A stretch of 64,000 nt of DNA from Candidatus Babeliales bacterium. GTDB taxonomy: Bacteria; Babelota; Babeliae; Babelales; Vermiphilaceae. How positions within the stretch are numbered: position 1 is the first letter of the stretch; every line of letters begins with the position of its first letter. Positions 18,201 through 26,954 of this stretch are shown piece after piece. Under the pieces are notes generated by a model, which ran no database searches, was not told where the DNA came from, and worked only from the letters and a program-made list of their open reading frames with translations. The stretch is from the NCBI GenBank assembly GCA_020049835.1, contig JAGVLK010000016.1, positions 111,577-175,576 of the forward strand. The letters run 5' to 3'. The position numbers and the translations under genes were made by a program.

Positions 18201-20459
18201 ATGAATATGTCACTCAATCAATTTATTGAAACAGAATTAAACGAACAGCAACGACAAGCAGTTCTTAAAAAAGATGGACCGCTAGTTGTTATCGCAGGCG
18301 CAGGATCAGGCAAAACACGCGTTATTACGGCACGCATTGCGCATTTAATCCTGAATGAAGGCGTGCCTGCAAGCGCGATTGTTGCACTAACTTTTACCAA
18401 CAAAGCTGCGCGTGAAATGCAAGAACGTATTGGAAATTTTTTACCAAAGTCTGCACCGCTTCCATTTATTGGCACATTCCATTCATACTGTTTGCGCTTG
18501 CTTAAAAGCAATCCACATGTCAGTGACATGCCTTTTTTTACTATTCTTGATGCAGATGACCAAGAAAAAATTATTAAAGATATTTTGGCACGCAATAATA
18601 TCGATCGTAAAATAAGCCCTAAGCAGTTATTGTATCAAATCAGCGCGCTTAAAAATATGACTTATAGCGCTGAACATCAACAATATGGCATGCCGCACGA
18701 ACATCTATTGCAACAGATTTATCAATGTTATGAGCAGGAAAAACGTGCAAGCAAAGCACTTGATTTTGATGATCTATTACATTACGGGCTGCAGCTGTTT
18801 GCTAACGAAAGTTTTAAACAGGAATTTCAGCAGATAGTGCGCCATCTATTAGTTGATGAGTACCAGGATACCAACGTCATTCAGCATGAATTGCTTAAAG
18901 CGATTGCAAAAGATGCACACAACAAATTTGCTATCGATTCATTATGCATTGTAGGCGATGAAGATCAATCGATCTATTCATGGCGCGGCGCTACCATCAC
19001 CAACATGCTCAATTTCAGCAAAGATTTTAAAGATACTGCCACCATTAAGATTGAACAAAACTATCGTTCGGTACAATCTATTTTGGATATTGCAAATCAT
19101 GTAATTCAGCATAATCAACAACGTAATCCTAAAAAGTTATGGTCAACCAAACAGGGTGCCAATCGTATTAAAAATATTGTCTGCATGTCGGAGTATCAAG
19201 AAGGCGATGCAATCGCGATCATCGGTAAAATATTACAGCAGCAACAGCAGCTTGGCAGCTGTGCCGTACTGTATCGCACCCACTTTCAATCACGCGCTAT
19301 TGAAGAAGCACTCATTCGTGCCAATGTTCCTTATCGCATTTTTGGCGGCGTACAGTTTTATGAGCGTAGAGAAATTAAAGATCTATTGGCATTTGCACGT
19401 CTTGTGGCAAATCCATTTGATCGACCGGCATTTTTTAGAATTATTAATGTACCACCACGCGGTTTAGGCCAAGCATTCGAAACTGAATTTTATGATCGCT
19501 GGGCACTGGAACCATTTTGCACCTTTACACAGATTGCCCAACAACTTATTGCACTTGGCATCGTCAAACAGAAAAAAGCGGCCGCATTGCTTGAATTCAC
19601 GGATATTTTTAAAGATTTATCTTTGCAATCAGCTCCTTTAGAGGTCTTTGAACAGATTATTAAACGTTCAGGCTACCTGCAGCATATAAAAACATCTGAA
19701 GAACCACAAGAAGCGCAAGCACGCCTTGATAACATCCAAGAACTTATGCGCGCAATAGAGCATTTTCAGCGCGAAGGTATGACAACGGTAGAGCAACTAC
19801 TTGATGAAATCGCCCTCATGCAAGAACGCAGCTCACGACAACATGAAGACGCTGATACACTCACGTTAATGACATTGCATGCAGCAAAAGGGCTTGAATT
19901 TGATACCATTATTTTAGCTGGTTTAGAAGATGGGTTACTTCCTTCTGCACGCTCAGTTGATAATGAATCGGCGGTGGAAGAAGAGCGTCGTCTTTTTTAC
20001 GTGGGTATTACACGCGCAAAAGAGCGTTTGCTTCTTTCTCGTTCGCGCTATCGCTACACCTATGGGCAGATGAGCGATCAACTGCCATCACGTTTTTTGC
20101 GTGAAATTCCACTTGAAGCAACTACTGCCGACGATGTGCGGCATATGCAACCGTATCAATTAAAACAATATTTTAATCGTTGGTTTGCAAACATTGAACC
20201 ACAAGAATCACAGGTTTTAACCTTTGGTGCTCCATCTGCGTATCAGCCTGCACAAAATATAAGCGTAGAGCAACCTACCGTTACCACTACATTGCAAGCA
20301 ACATTAAAAGGTATCCGCCCTCACCAACCGGTAAGCCATGCCACTTTTGGCGTAGGCATTGTGCAAGCCACCGAACAAAAAGATGAAAAAGTCTACGTTA
20401 CAGTGAAATTTAAGGCTGGAACTAAAAAAGTACTCGCGCAATTTCTTAAAACCATTTAA
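18201..20459 (+). CDS. pcrA: ATP-dependent DNA helicase, PcrA/UvrD family
   Basis: Superfamily 1A 3'-5' helicase for DNA repair and for removing RecA or stalled complexes. The 752 residues show the Q-motif region (LNEQQRQAV), Walker A AGAGSGKT (32-39), TFTNKAAREM, Walker B VDEYQDTN, GDEDQSIYSWRGA, QNYRS, TLHAAKGLEF and VGITRAKERL. The C-terminus (HATFGVGIVQ ... VKFKAGTKKVL) is the small tudor-like tail typical of PcrA and UvrD that binds RNA polymerase. The gene overlaps the convergent small exported gene by four bases. No strong ribosome-binding site is visible. Confidence 0.95.
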   Translation: MNMSLNQFIETELNEQQRQAVLKKDGPLVVIAGAGSGKTRVITARIAHLILNEGVPASAIVALTFTNKAAREMQERIGNFLPKSAPLPFIGTFHSYCLRLLKSNPHVSDMPFFTILDADDQEKIIKDILARNNIDRKISPKQLLYQISALKNMTYSAEHQQYGMPHEHLLQQIYQCYEQEKRASKALDFDDLLHYGLQLFANESFKQEFQQIVRHLLVDEYQDTNVIQHELLKAIAKDAHNKFAIDSLCIVGDEDQSIYSWRGATITNMLNFSKDFKDTATIKIEQNYRSVQSILDIANHVIQHNQQRNPKKLWSTKQGANRIKNIVCMSEYQEGDAIAIIGKILQQQQQLGSCAVLYRTHFQSRAIEEALIRANVPYRIFGGVQFYERREIKDLLAFARLVANPFDRPAFFRIINVPPRGLGQAFETEFYDRWALEPFCTFTQIAQQLIALGIVKQKKAAALLEFTDIFKDLSLQSAPLEVFEQIIKRSGYLQHIKTSEEPQEAQARLDNIQELMRAIEHFQREGMTTVEQLLDEIALMQERSSRQHEDADTLTLMTLHAAKGLEFDTIILAGLEDGLLPSARSVDNESAVEEERRLFYVGITRAKERLLLSRSRYRYTYGQMSDQLPSRFLREIPLEATTADDVRHMQPYQLKQYFNRWFANIEPQESQVLTFGAPSAYQPAQNISVEQPTVTTTLQATLKGIRPHQPVSHATFGVGIVQATEQKDEKVYVTVKFKAGTKKVLAQFLKTI

Positions 20460-20896
20460 TGTTCGGTAGTCACTACATGATAACCTGATGGACCACCTGC
20501 ATATGTGGCAATATCATGTACATAGATCGCCTCTGCCTTCCAATTGTCATTATCAACAAAAATAGATATCAACAGATATTTACCTTTTTGTACAGGTGGC
20601 AAAGAAATGTCTACCATGGTGCGCAGACTATCAGGTACGGTACTATTATCAGGAAATTGCCCGGTTACACGTACATGACTGAGCGTATCTACCCGACCTA
20701 ATTGTTGCATACCATTCGGTTCAATATACCATATTTGCGGCACTTTATCAGTCCATTGGGTTAAAATACGTTCTTGCAACACATGTAATGCAATAGTGTA
20801 TGGCGTATAATTGCGTATATGAGCATAGGCTGAAACAACATGACCACCTGCTAACAAAAGATTGCTCGTAAAAAATAATATATAGAGAATTTTCAT
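20456..20896 (-). CDS. small exported protein, unknown function
   Basis: Unrecognised 146-residue protein with a signal peptide (MKILYILFFTSNLLLAGG, likely cut before about residue 25). The mature part looks all-beta: an opening strand NYTPYTIALHV, then alternating hydrophobic strands and a YIEPNGMQQLG turn. AAGGT precedes the start. Its first strand resembles those of two other exported proteins in this window (see findings). Function unknown. Confidence 0.6.
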   Translation of the reverse strand: MKILYILFFTSNLLLAGGHVVSAYAHIRNYTPYTIALHVLQERILTQWTDKVPQIWYIEPNGMQQLGRVDTLSHVRVTGQFPDNSTVPDSLRTMVDISLPPVQKGKYLLISIFVDNDNWKAEAIYVHDIATYAGGPSGYHVVTTEH

Positions 20897-20932
20897 CTAC
20901 TCTTACCTTCCATTTTGATAAAGGACCATCCT

Positions 20933-21103
20933 TTATGACGTACGGCTCGTACTCATGCCTAATGCCACCATAATACTTGCATCACTCAGTAACGATGGGC
21001 GAGGCATATGTTCACCATAACGTGCCATCAGCAACGTTAGCAAAGTTAGCATGACAAGAAAACCGCTTGAAACAAGTTGATTTTTGATTTTTTTGAATTC
21101 CAT
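20933..21103 (-). CDS. small membrane protein, unknown function
   Basis: About 56 residues with one transmembrane segment (LVSSGFLVMLTLLTLLMARYG). AAGGAG lies upstream of the chosen ATG (MEFKKIKN), which is preferred over the longer frame from 21124. It lies between the translocase gene and a small exported gene on the same strand. It could be an accessory subunit of the translocase or unrelated. Confidence 0.45.
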   Translation of the reverse strand: MEFKKIKNQLVSSGFLVMLTLLTLLMARYGEHMPRPSLLSDASIMVALGMSTSRTS

Positions 21104-21184
21104 TGCTCCACTCCTTGTGCGCATACACTATCTTTTTATTATCATGATACCGTATTATGCGCATAGGATGCAATGAGATACGTT

Positions 21185-22516
21185 TTAGCAGACAACTTTG
21201 TTCTGTGCTACTGCGTCTGTGTAACGCTTACCTAAGTAGTAAGCTACCGGTAACCAGACAAGCACAAGAACTAAACCAATTGATGAACTGAGCAGCACAT
21301 GATACAGGCGCCCCATCAATTGCCCTGCATACGATTGCAGCGGCGCAAGCAGCATATTATACAACGATGCAGTCACTTTTGAACTTTGTAACCCAAAACC
21401 ATCTATCCATGCTTGCGCTTTAAACCGCACATCATGTGTAGTTGGAATGTACAACTGTTTAACCAGCGGCACATTAAATGCATAGGTAAGTGATTTGGTA
21501 TACACCATGATACCAAAGAGTACTTGAAGATGATCAAACAGTGCAAAGCTCAACAATGATCCTAGAAACATACATGGCAATAGCATAAGCGCACCAGCCA
21601 TACCGACATATCGCGCAATATTACTGATGCCACAGAGTAAAAAAAGAAGCGTAAGCCCATTGATGGCCGCGCCATACAAACCAAGATATTGAGCCAACTC
21701 CGTAGTTGCATAATGCTGATGTGCGAGCAATAAAAAATGCATATCAAATACCACGGACAGAAAATCAGGTAGAATACATACAATTGCAATTGCTGCTACG
21801 TACATGTGGGTACGTACGGTACGCAACCCTTCAAAAAAACTCGGTTTTTCTACCGCTTTTACAAACTGCTGTTCATTATCACCACGAAACCCTACCAATA
21901 GATCTGCCGGCGTTATCAATAGAAATCTGCGCATTGCATACCAAGCACCAATAATCGGAACCATGCATGCGATAATAAGTACAGTGACTCCTGAATAGGG
22001 TATAAATTTGGGTAGTGCTGTAATACCAAGCGGCAACAATATCCCACCAATTTGCCCCAGCGCAACAATAAAAGGGAAACCTTTTTTTGCCGATTCCGGC
22101 AATGTTGTATCGGTGGCAATAGACCAAAAAAGCGCAATGAGTAATGAACCATAACTGTCGCACAAAAGCGCAAATGGATATGCTACACTGGGTATTTGAT
22201 ACCCTTGCGCAAATAGATATGCAAACAGCAAGCCTGTCACTGCATAGGCACAACTCATGAACGCAAACAGTTTTTCACGCGTAAACACATCAAGTAATTT
22301 AGAATAGATCATGAGCAAGGGAATCATGCCGAGCATAGAAAATATACGTGCATAGGGAACACATAATGGGCCAAGGGTGGTGCATATAACGGTTTGCTTG
22401 AGTGCGCCCAAACTCCAATACGCGCCAACAATGAGGCCGAACACCAGCCCCATGCGCATAAATTTTTTAAACTCTTGCCATTCAAATGTACCAAACATCG
22501 GCAATACAATAGACAT
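21185..22516 (-). CDS. Tlc/NTT-type nucleotide (ATP/ADP) translocase
   Basis: A 443-residue polytopic membrane protein with about ten to twelve hydrophobic segments. The N-terminal part (WQEFKKFMRMG, then a helix with KQTVICTTLG, then IPLLMIYSKL and FTREKLFAF) and the internal SAKKGFPFIVALGQIGGILLP region follow the pattern of bacterial and plastid ATP/ADP translocases. Such carriers let intracellular bacteria import host ATP or other nucleotides. It is shorter than the usual 500 or so residues. The frame opens at GTG ATG ATG; AAGGA spacing favours the second ATG (MSIVLPMF). Whether it exchanges ATP or imports other nucleotides cannot be told from sequence. Confidence 0.75.
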   Translation of the reverse strand: MSIVLPMFGTFEWQEFKKFMRMGLVFGLIVGAYWSLGALKQTVICTTLGPLCVPYARIFSMLGMIPLLMIYSKLLDVFTREKLFAFMSCAYAVTGLLFAYLFAQGYQIPSVAYPFALLCDSYGSLLIALFWSIATDTTLPESAKKGFPFIVALGQIGGILLPLGITALPKFIPYSGVTVLIIACMVPIIGAWYAMRRFLLITPADLLVGFRGDNEQQFVKAVEKPSFFEGLRTVRTHMYVAAIAIVCILPDFLSVVFDMHFLLLAHQHYATTELAQYLGLYGAAINGLTLLFLLCGISNIARYVGMAGALMLLPCMFLGSLLSFALFDHLQVLFGIMVYTKSLTYAFNVPLVKQLYIPTTHDVRFKAQAWIDGFGLQSSKVTASLYNMLLAPLQSYAGQLMGRLYHVLLSSSIGLVLVLVWLPVAYYLGKRYTDAVAQNKVVC

Positions 22517-22587
22517 CATCACTCCTTATTTTGTCATGTGCGCAAGGCCTCAATGACAAAATAATATCAATTGACAACCACATAAAA

Positions 22588-22627
22588 AAGAAAAGGGCTG
22601 CTTAAATTCAAGACACCCTTTTCTTTT
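22588..22627 (-). terminator. rho-independent terminator on the minus strand
   Basis: GAAAAGGG pairs with CCCTTTTC across an 18-base loop, and the minus strand continues with a T-rich run. It ends the small exported gene just upstream and separates it from the translocase gene. Confidence 0.7.
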
Positions 22628-22643
22628 CATGCATTTTAAAAAA

Positions 22644-22970
22644 TTACTTAGTAGCATCAACAGTTGAGACGTTGAGACTAATGTTTGCTGATCCGGCAAT
22701 TTCGTGCTTTTTGCAATATTCCGGAAAACCGGTTATAGCTTTTTCAAGATCAGCCAATAACTGTTTTACTTCAGCATCATTAGTTGTCTGTTGATCGCCT
22801 GATCGTGCAGTTTTCAAAAAAGGATCAAACTGCGCAACAAGCGCATCACGATCAGCTTGCGTTTTAGGCGAAGCTTTAAAACTAAAGGTCACGGTAATTT
22901 CATCCGTGTATTCAGGTGTTGCAGCAAACAGGCTGAACGCAAACGGCATTAATAAAAGTAGTCTTTTCAT
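22644..22970 (-). CDS. small exported protein, unknown function
   Basis: About 108 residues. Signal peptide MKRLLLLMPFAFSLFA, then a strand-rich start (DEITVTFSFKA) and a helical middle (about 45-85), ending in another strand (ANISLNVSTV). The ATG used has AAGGAT six bases before it; an upstream GTG-type extension is unlikely. A terminator follows directly. Family not recognised. Confidence 0.6.
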   Translation of the reverse strand: MKRLLLLMPFAFSLFAATPEYTDEITVTFSFKASPKTQADRDALVAQFDPFLKTARSGDQQTTNDAEVKQLLADLEKAITGFPEYCKKHEIAGSANISLNVSTVDATK

Positions 22971-23150
22971 ATGTATCCTTACAGGCAACAGATTGAATAA
23001 TCGTTTTTAATGTAACAAAATAGAGTTTTTTGTCCAGCACACACTTGCTATGTAAAGAATATTCATTTGATTTCTATGCAATGCTCATCGCCTCAAAGAT
23101 CTGCAATATAGCCCTTTTTATATTAAATAATTTCAATCTGAACTAAATCA

Positions 23151-23180
23151 TTGACTTGTTGTGCCTATTTTAGGCATACT
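23151..23180 (+). promoter_or_regulatory. promoter with palindromic operator-like spacer
   Basis: TTGACT (23151-23156) and CATACT (23175-23180) are 18 bases apart. The spacer contains TGCCTA-TTT-TAGGCA (23162-23176), a perfect 6-base inverted repeat that reaches the -10 box. A repressor bound there would block polymerase. The -10 match is only 4/6. The region 22971-23243 holds nothing else I can name. Confidence 0.45.
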
Positions 23181-23243
23181 ATAAGTGTAATAATGTATTA
23201 ATGGTAGCTATTTCGTGCTGCCACTAGTAAAAATGGAGACACA

Positions 23244-23759
23244 ATGAAACGATTAACCTTAACTAATGCGGCATATATAGCGATCGCAACCTGCACGCTT
23301 GTGCTACAGGCAGAATCACCGCGACTTACACGCAATAATCGCACTCAGCCGGCAAGAACAACGAATGGCAATGCAACCAACAGTATAAAAGCATCGGCAC
23401 CATGGCTTATGCGTAACAACGACGCATATCGCCTGCCAGTAATGGACAAAACTATGTTAACTGAATTACTGCAAGCAGCTGTAAACAGTGCGCATGATGC
23501 AGAACAGCAAGAAGCATTTAACACCATCGCCCACATTCTGGATAAACGCATTCAAGAAATACGCTTTTCATTAAGTGGCGCAGCTGGAACCTTGACATCG
23601 AGCGATCGCCTTAAACAGCTTGATGAATCATTGCGTTACATCATGAACAGTATTAATAGAACAAGTTACGCAAATAATAACATCAAAATGCATCTGGTAA
23701 ATGAAATGGCAGAACTCAGAAGTCGTGTAAGTCTACAACATCGTAAACAAAATAATTGA
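23244..23759 (+). CDS. small exported protein, unknown function
   Basis: Unrecognised 171-residue protein. Signal peptide (MKRLTLTNAAYIAIATCTLVLQA) is followed by an Asn/Thr/Arg-rich linker (about 25-55) and a helical domain (about 60-171) with heptad-like spacing. AUG is preceded by TGGAGA. It is 22 bases upstream of another exported helical protein of similar layout, and both end at a strong terminator, so they form a two-gene operon behind the palindrome-bearing promoter. Confidence 0.6.
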   Translation: MKRLTLTNAAYIAIATCTLVLQAESPRLTRNNRTQPARTTNGNATNSIKASAPWLMRNNDAYRLPVMDKTMLTELLQAAVNSAHDAEQQEAFNTIAHILDKRIQEIRFSLSGAAGTLTSSDRLKQLDESLRYIMNSINRTSYANNNIKMHLVNEMAELRSRVSLQHRKQNN

Positions 23760-23781
23760 TTAACCAAAAAAGGAGAATCCT

Positions 23782-24234
23782 ATGAAACGTCTATTTTTAA
23801 TAATGTTTGCAGCCTTAATGGCGACAAAAGGTATAGATGCAGCACAACAAAAACCGAACATCAAAGTATGGACGCAAAATGCAAACGTTGCAAACACACT
23901 CACCACAAAAAAGGATAAGCAAAAATTTGAGGCACTTCTTGCGTCAGCAGAAGCAATATTAAACAATCAACAAGTTGCACAGCAAAAACAACGTTTTAAT
24001 AGCAACTGGAAAGCGCTGAATACACAGCTTGATCGTGCACATTGGGGCGTATCACCAAGCGCTTGGCTTGAAGGTATTGCTTGGAGAGACCGTTTAGTTG
24101 GTATTTACACAGCTCTTGAATATATCTTAGGACAAGTCAATTCTAAAGAGACATATGCAGAAAATGAAAAAGCGCAGTTAATTCAAGATATTTCTGAACT
24201 TATAAGTAAGACTAGTAACGAATTAAATAAATAA
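23782..24234 (+). CDS. small exported helical protein, unknown function
   Basis: Unrecognised 150-residue protein. Signal peptide (MKRLFLIMFAALMATKGIDA), then a mostly helical mature domain rich in Gln, Ala and Lys with a Trp-containing centre (SAWLEGIAWRDRL). AAGGAG precedes the start. It may be a distant relative of the preceding gene: both carry a long helix pair toward the C-terminus. Function unknown. Confidence 0.6.
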   Translation: MKRLFLIMFAALMATKGIDAAQQKPNIKVWTQNANVANTLTTKKDKQKFEALLASAEAILNNQQVAQQKQRFNSNWKALNTQLDRAHWGVSPSAWLEGIAWRDRLVGIYTALEYILGQVNSKETYAENEKAQLIQDISELISKTSNELNK

Positions 24235-24251
24235 ACTCATTATAAAAAATG

Positions 24252-24287
24252 TGGGCGCGTGTACAGATTGTACGCGCGCCCATTTTT
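24252..24287. terminator. strong bidirectional terminator
   Basis: A 14-base stem (TGGGCGCGTGTACA with TGTACGCGCGCCCA, one G-T type mismatch) around a 3-base loop, followed by TTTTT. It lies between convergent genes, and the minus strand also has a run of T two bases after the stem. Confidence 0.9.
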
Positions 24288-24313
24288 GTTTGCTTTATCT
24301 ACATTGATAAAAT

Positions 24314-24691
24314 TTAACGGTATCTATCGAGGCCGAGCCGAGCGGCATAAGCTAACAGCGCTGCCACAGATAGTATACCCGCAATTTTTTTTAATTGGCA
24401 GACAGTTACTACTGTAAGAGTTCCAGCCGCAAACATTTGAGGTTTGCAATTGTCCCATAACAACTGGACAGCCTTCGTAGTAAATCCATGCTCATCAGTA
24501 ATCTCTAAAGGTTTTTGCCATCCTTTAGCAGTAGTTACTTCAGTGAGCGTCCAATGTACATCATCAACAACGTGTGACCATACCTCTTTATTAGATTCTG
24601 ATGGTGCCGACGGTTTGTCATCATAAGCATGACAAAGTGGCACAACGAATAACAGCAATGCGAGTATGCTCAACATAGAGGTGCGCTCCAT
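24314..24691 (-). CDS. small exported protein with C-terminal membrane segment, unknown function
   Basis: 125 residues. Signal peptide (SMLSILALLLFVVPLCHA), a polar middle with Trp-Ser-His-Val-Val and TLTEVTTAKGWQKP, and one or two hydrophobic C-terminal stretches (AAGTLTVVTVCQL and ILSVAALLAYAAR). The open frame runs 58 codons further upstream only because it crosses the repetitive acidic-tail codons of the next gene in another frame. AAGGAT seven bases before this ATG sets the start. Sixteen bases separate it from the upstream gene, so co-transcription is likely. Confidence 0.6.
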   Translation of the reverse strand: MERTSMLSILALLLFVVPLCHAYDDKPSAPSESNKEVWSHVVDDVHWTLTEVTTAKGWQKPLEITDEHGFTTKAVQLLWDNCKPQMFAAGTLTVVTVCQLKKIAGILSVAALLAYAARLGLDRYR

Positions 24692-24707
24692 AGACAGATC
24701 CTTGTGC

Positions 24708-25286
24708 TTAGTTTTCGTCATCTTCGTCACAACACTCGTAGCATTCGCATTCGTCATCTTCAGTGCATTCATCATCTTCGTCTTCGTCGTCGCAACATTC
24801 TTCATCGTCGTCGCAGCAACTTTCCTCTTCGTCCTCATCTTCGTCTTCGTATTCTTCATCACCATCTTCGAATTCTAATGAACGCTCCAATGCCATCATT
24901 TCAAAAAACCCTTCTTCTTCAAGAGCATCTAAAACTTTGTCATTCATGAGTTCATGCATAATTTCATGACGTTGGCTGGCAACAAAGTACCCCAGTAAGT
25001 CAAAAAATACTCTACGCATCTGCGTAAAAGCAGATTCAACTTCATATTCAGATTCAGGCACGAGTTCTTGCACACGTTCTGCAACAAGCGGCATAAATTC
25101 AGGGTTAAATCCACATTTGTGTTCCCACTCAACAATAGATCTGCCCAACTGCATTGCTTGGCGTTCCGCCTTGCCTACATTCTCTTCATTAACATATTGG
25201 CGATATAATGGCGCTAAATGCGCTACTGCCTTATTAACCAATTCTTGTGAAACCGGCTGTTCTTCAAGGTCGTTTTGTCTTATCAT
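24708..25286 (-). CDS. protein with acidic, cysteine-studded C-terminal tail
   Basis: 192 residues without a signal peptide. The first 135 or so are helical and soluble, with no family I recognise. The last 55 or so residues are almost only Asp, Glu and Cys: pairs CC at two sites, then single Cys and a final CC, nine cysteines in all, set in runs such as EDEDEDEEE. Such a tail could bind metal ions or basic proteins, but that is a guess. At DNA level it is a strongly strand-biased purine-rich tract on the coding strand. The next gene downstream encodes an exported protein. Confidence 0.65.
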   Translation of the reverse strand: MIRQNDLEEQPVSQELVNKAVAHLAPLYRQYVNEENVGKAERQAMQLGRSIVEWEHKCGFNPEFMPLVAERVQELVPESEYEVESAFTQMRRVFFDLLGYFVASQRHEIMHELMNDKVLDALEEEGFFEMMALERSLEFEDGDEEYEDEDEDEEESCCDDDEECCDDEDEDDECTEDDECECYECCDEDDEN

Positions 25287-25350
25287 ATGTTTAACCCTAA
25301 CAGATTATAAAGAGTACTAATATAGGTTTTAGCATAACAAAAAAAATAGA

Positions 25351-26859
25351 TTATGCCGATTTATTTTGCTCTATAAGAAGATCTATCTGCGCACGCGCTT
25401 CCGGCGCTAACGTTGCAACTATCGTGTGCGTATATTCTTTGTTAGCCATAATTGCAAGTGGATCAAACTGATGCTTCTCTATACCGAACTTCAAAAAAGC
25501 ATGTAGATCGGTCGCAACCGTATTGTCAGTTAAATTCTGTGCAACAAGAGAACAAAAGTTCTGTACTTGCAAGGCTCTACAAAACTGCTCAAACGAAGAT
25601 CCTTGCAATAACCCATGATAATTTTTTTTAGTTACAAAACTATATACCATACAACGTTGCGTTTTCATATCAGCACCTAAGCTAGTAACAATATTATTCC
25701 ACAACGAAAGATGAGCCAAAAACGGTTCCATACCACATTCTTTAAATTTCTTACCGAGCATGTACTGCATACGACCATATACCTCCTCTGCCCAATAGTA
25801 TTCGCCATCCGGATCTATTAATAATTGGCATTGCGCTGAATCTAATTCACTCACATTCAACATCGCCTGCAATCTATTTATTGCGTAAAAGTTTGCACTA
25901 TGATCATGTTGCGTATCCATTGCTGTAGCTAAAGCTTGCTCAATGGGCGTCCTTGGGCACTTGATCGCCATTAATGCATAAGGATCTGCCTTTTGCTTTA
26001 ATAGTTGTGTAAAAAATTTAGTAGGCAATACAGGATGAGCCGCAGCCCAAAACAGCAGTCTATTTTTTGCTTCTTGCAGATCATCTATGCGGTTTGATTG
26101 CTTTTGGTTGAGTGACTCTTCATTCTCTATTGCAAGCAATTGGCACATATGATTATATGCTACCTCCGGATTAACCAAAGCGGTTAGTTGCACTGCTACC
26201 TCCCCCACAGTAGATTTAAGCGGTTCATGCCTGAGCATTATCTGCGCAAGTGACGGTTGATCTAATGCCATAAGCGCATGATACAGGTTCGTTAAAACGG
26301 TTGGATGTTGGCGTATCGTCTTAATTGCCGTAGCATACCAACGTTTGTCTTGACAGGTTAATTGTAGTGCAAGCAAACGACAATCTGATTGAGCATTTCC
26401 TGCCAGCAGCGTAAACAGTGGTGCAACAAATGGCTCCTCTCTCTCTAACCAATAACCATCTGTTAATTTGTCATATGCATAGGCAAAAGGTAATTGCTTG
26501 CGAAAACATGGTTGTTGTAAAACCTGCGGTGCGCGTTGAACAATATGTTCATCTACTGCTGCGATCAGCGATACACTATCAGCTGACTCCCGGTCAAAGA
26601 CTGCGTCTATACAAGCGCGAATTGGTAAAATTCTGGCGATTCTTTCACGAGCCGGACAATAAAATGCAACCTTCTTTGCCGGATATTTAACTTTTGCTAA
26701 TGCTTGTTCGTACTGCTCTTGCGTTCCTGTGCGCACAGCATTTACAAGCATATCGCCTTGAAGCTCCGCTGAGCTACCTGGGATAACAACCTTATCACTT
26801 GCAGATATAGCTGTTTTAACACACAACAACAAAAGTGGGAATAATCTTTTATAATTCAT
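25351..26859 (-). CDS. large exported protein, ankyrin-like; paralogue of the protein at 28502-30079
   Basis: About 502 residues. Signal peptide (MNYKRLFPLLLLCVKTAISA), then a helical protein of short repeats. One segment (LLKQKADPYALMAIKCPRTPIEQALA) resembles a degenerate ankyrin repeat (ADPxAL ... TPxxxAL). It aligns along its length with the other large exported gene 1.6 kb upstream: AVRTGT near 45, then IRACIDAVFDR, LPFAYAYDKL and ADPYAL occur in the same order in both. Ankyrin-type proteins of intracellular bacteria often act on host proteins; that role is only inferred here. An ATG four codons earlier is possible. Its promoter copies that of the paralogue. Confidence 0.7.
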   Translation of the reverse strand: MNYKRLFPLLLLCVKTAISASDKVVIPGSSAELQGDMLVNAVRTGTQEQYEQALAKVKYPAKKVAFYCPARERIARILPIRACIDAVFDRESADSVSLIAAVDEHIVQRAPQVLQQPCFRKQLPFAYAYDKLTDGYWLEREEPFVAPLFTLLAGNAQSDCRLLALQLTCQDKRWYATAIKTIRQHPTVLTNLYHALMALDQPSLAQIMLRHEPLKSTVGEVAVQLTALVNPEVAYNHMCQLLAIENEESLNQKQSNRIDDLQEAKNRLLFWAAAHPVLPTKFFTQLLKQKADPYALMAIKCPRTPIEQALATAMDTQHDHSANFYAINRLQAMLNVSELDSAQCQLLIDPDGEYYWAEEVYGRMQYMLGKKFKECGMEPFLAHLSLWNNIVTSLGADMKTQRCMVYSFVTKKNYHGLLQGSSFEQFCRALQVQNFCSLVAQNLTDNTVATDLHAFLKFGIEKHQFDPLAIMANKEYTHTIVATLAPEARAQIDLLIEQNKSA

Positions 26860-26909
26860 GGTTTCTCGCATGCTCTTAATTTTATAAATTATCTATTATG
26901 CATTATATA

Positions 26910-26937
26910 ATTGTAGCACGCGCACAAATCATGTCAA
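26910..26937 (-). promoter_or_regulatory. sigma70-type promoter of the first ankyrin-like paralogue
   Basis: On the minus strand TTGACA (26932-26937) and TACAAT (26910-26915) are 16 bases apart. The surrounding bases (CCTTGG before the -35, TTATA after the -10, and ATAATAGATAA further on) recur upstream of the paralogue at 30133-30160. Confidence 0.8.
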
Positions 26938-26954
26938 CCAAGGATATTTGTTAC

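Noticed and set aside
24692..24865. Lys/Thr/Met-rich N-terminal extension of the gene at 24314-24691
   Set aside because: It is the out-of-frame reading of the repetitive acidic-tail codons of the neighbouring gene, and a good ribosome-binding site sets a later start.
24666..24969. Serine-rich and hydrophobic plus-strand frames
   Set aside because: Antisense shadows of the Asp/Glu/Cys tail tract.
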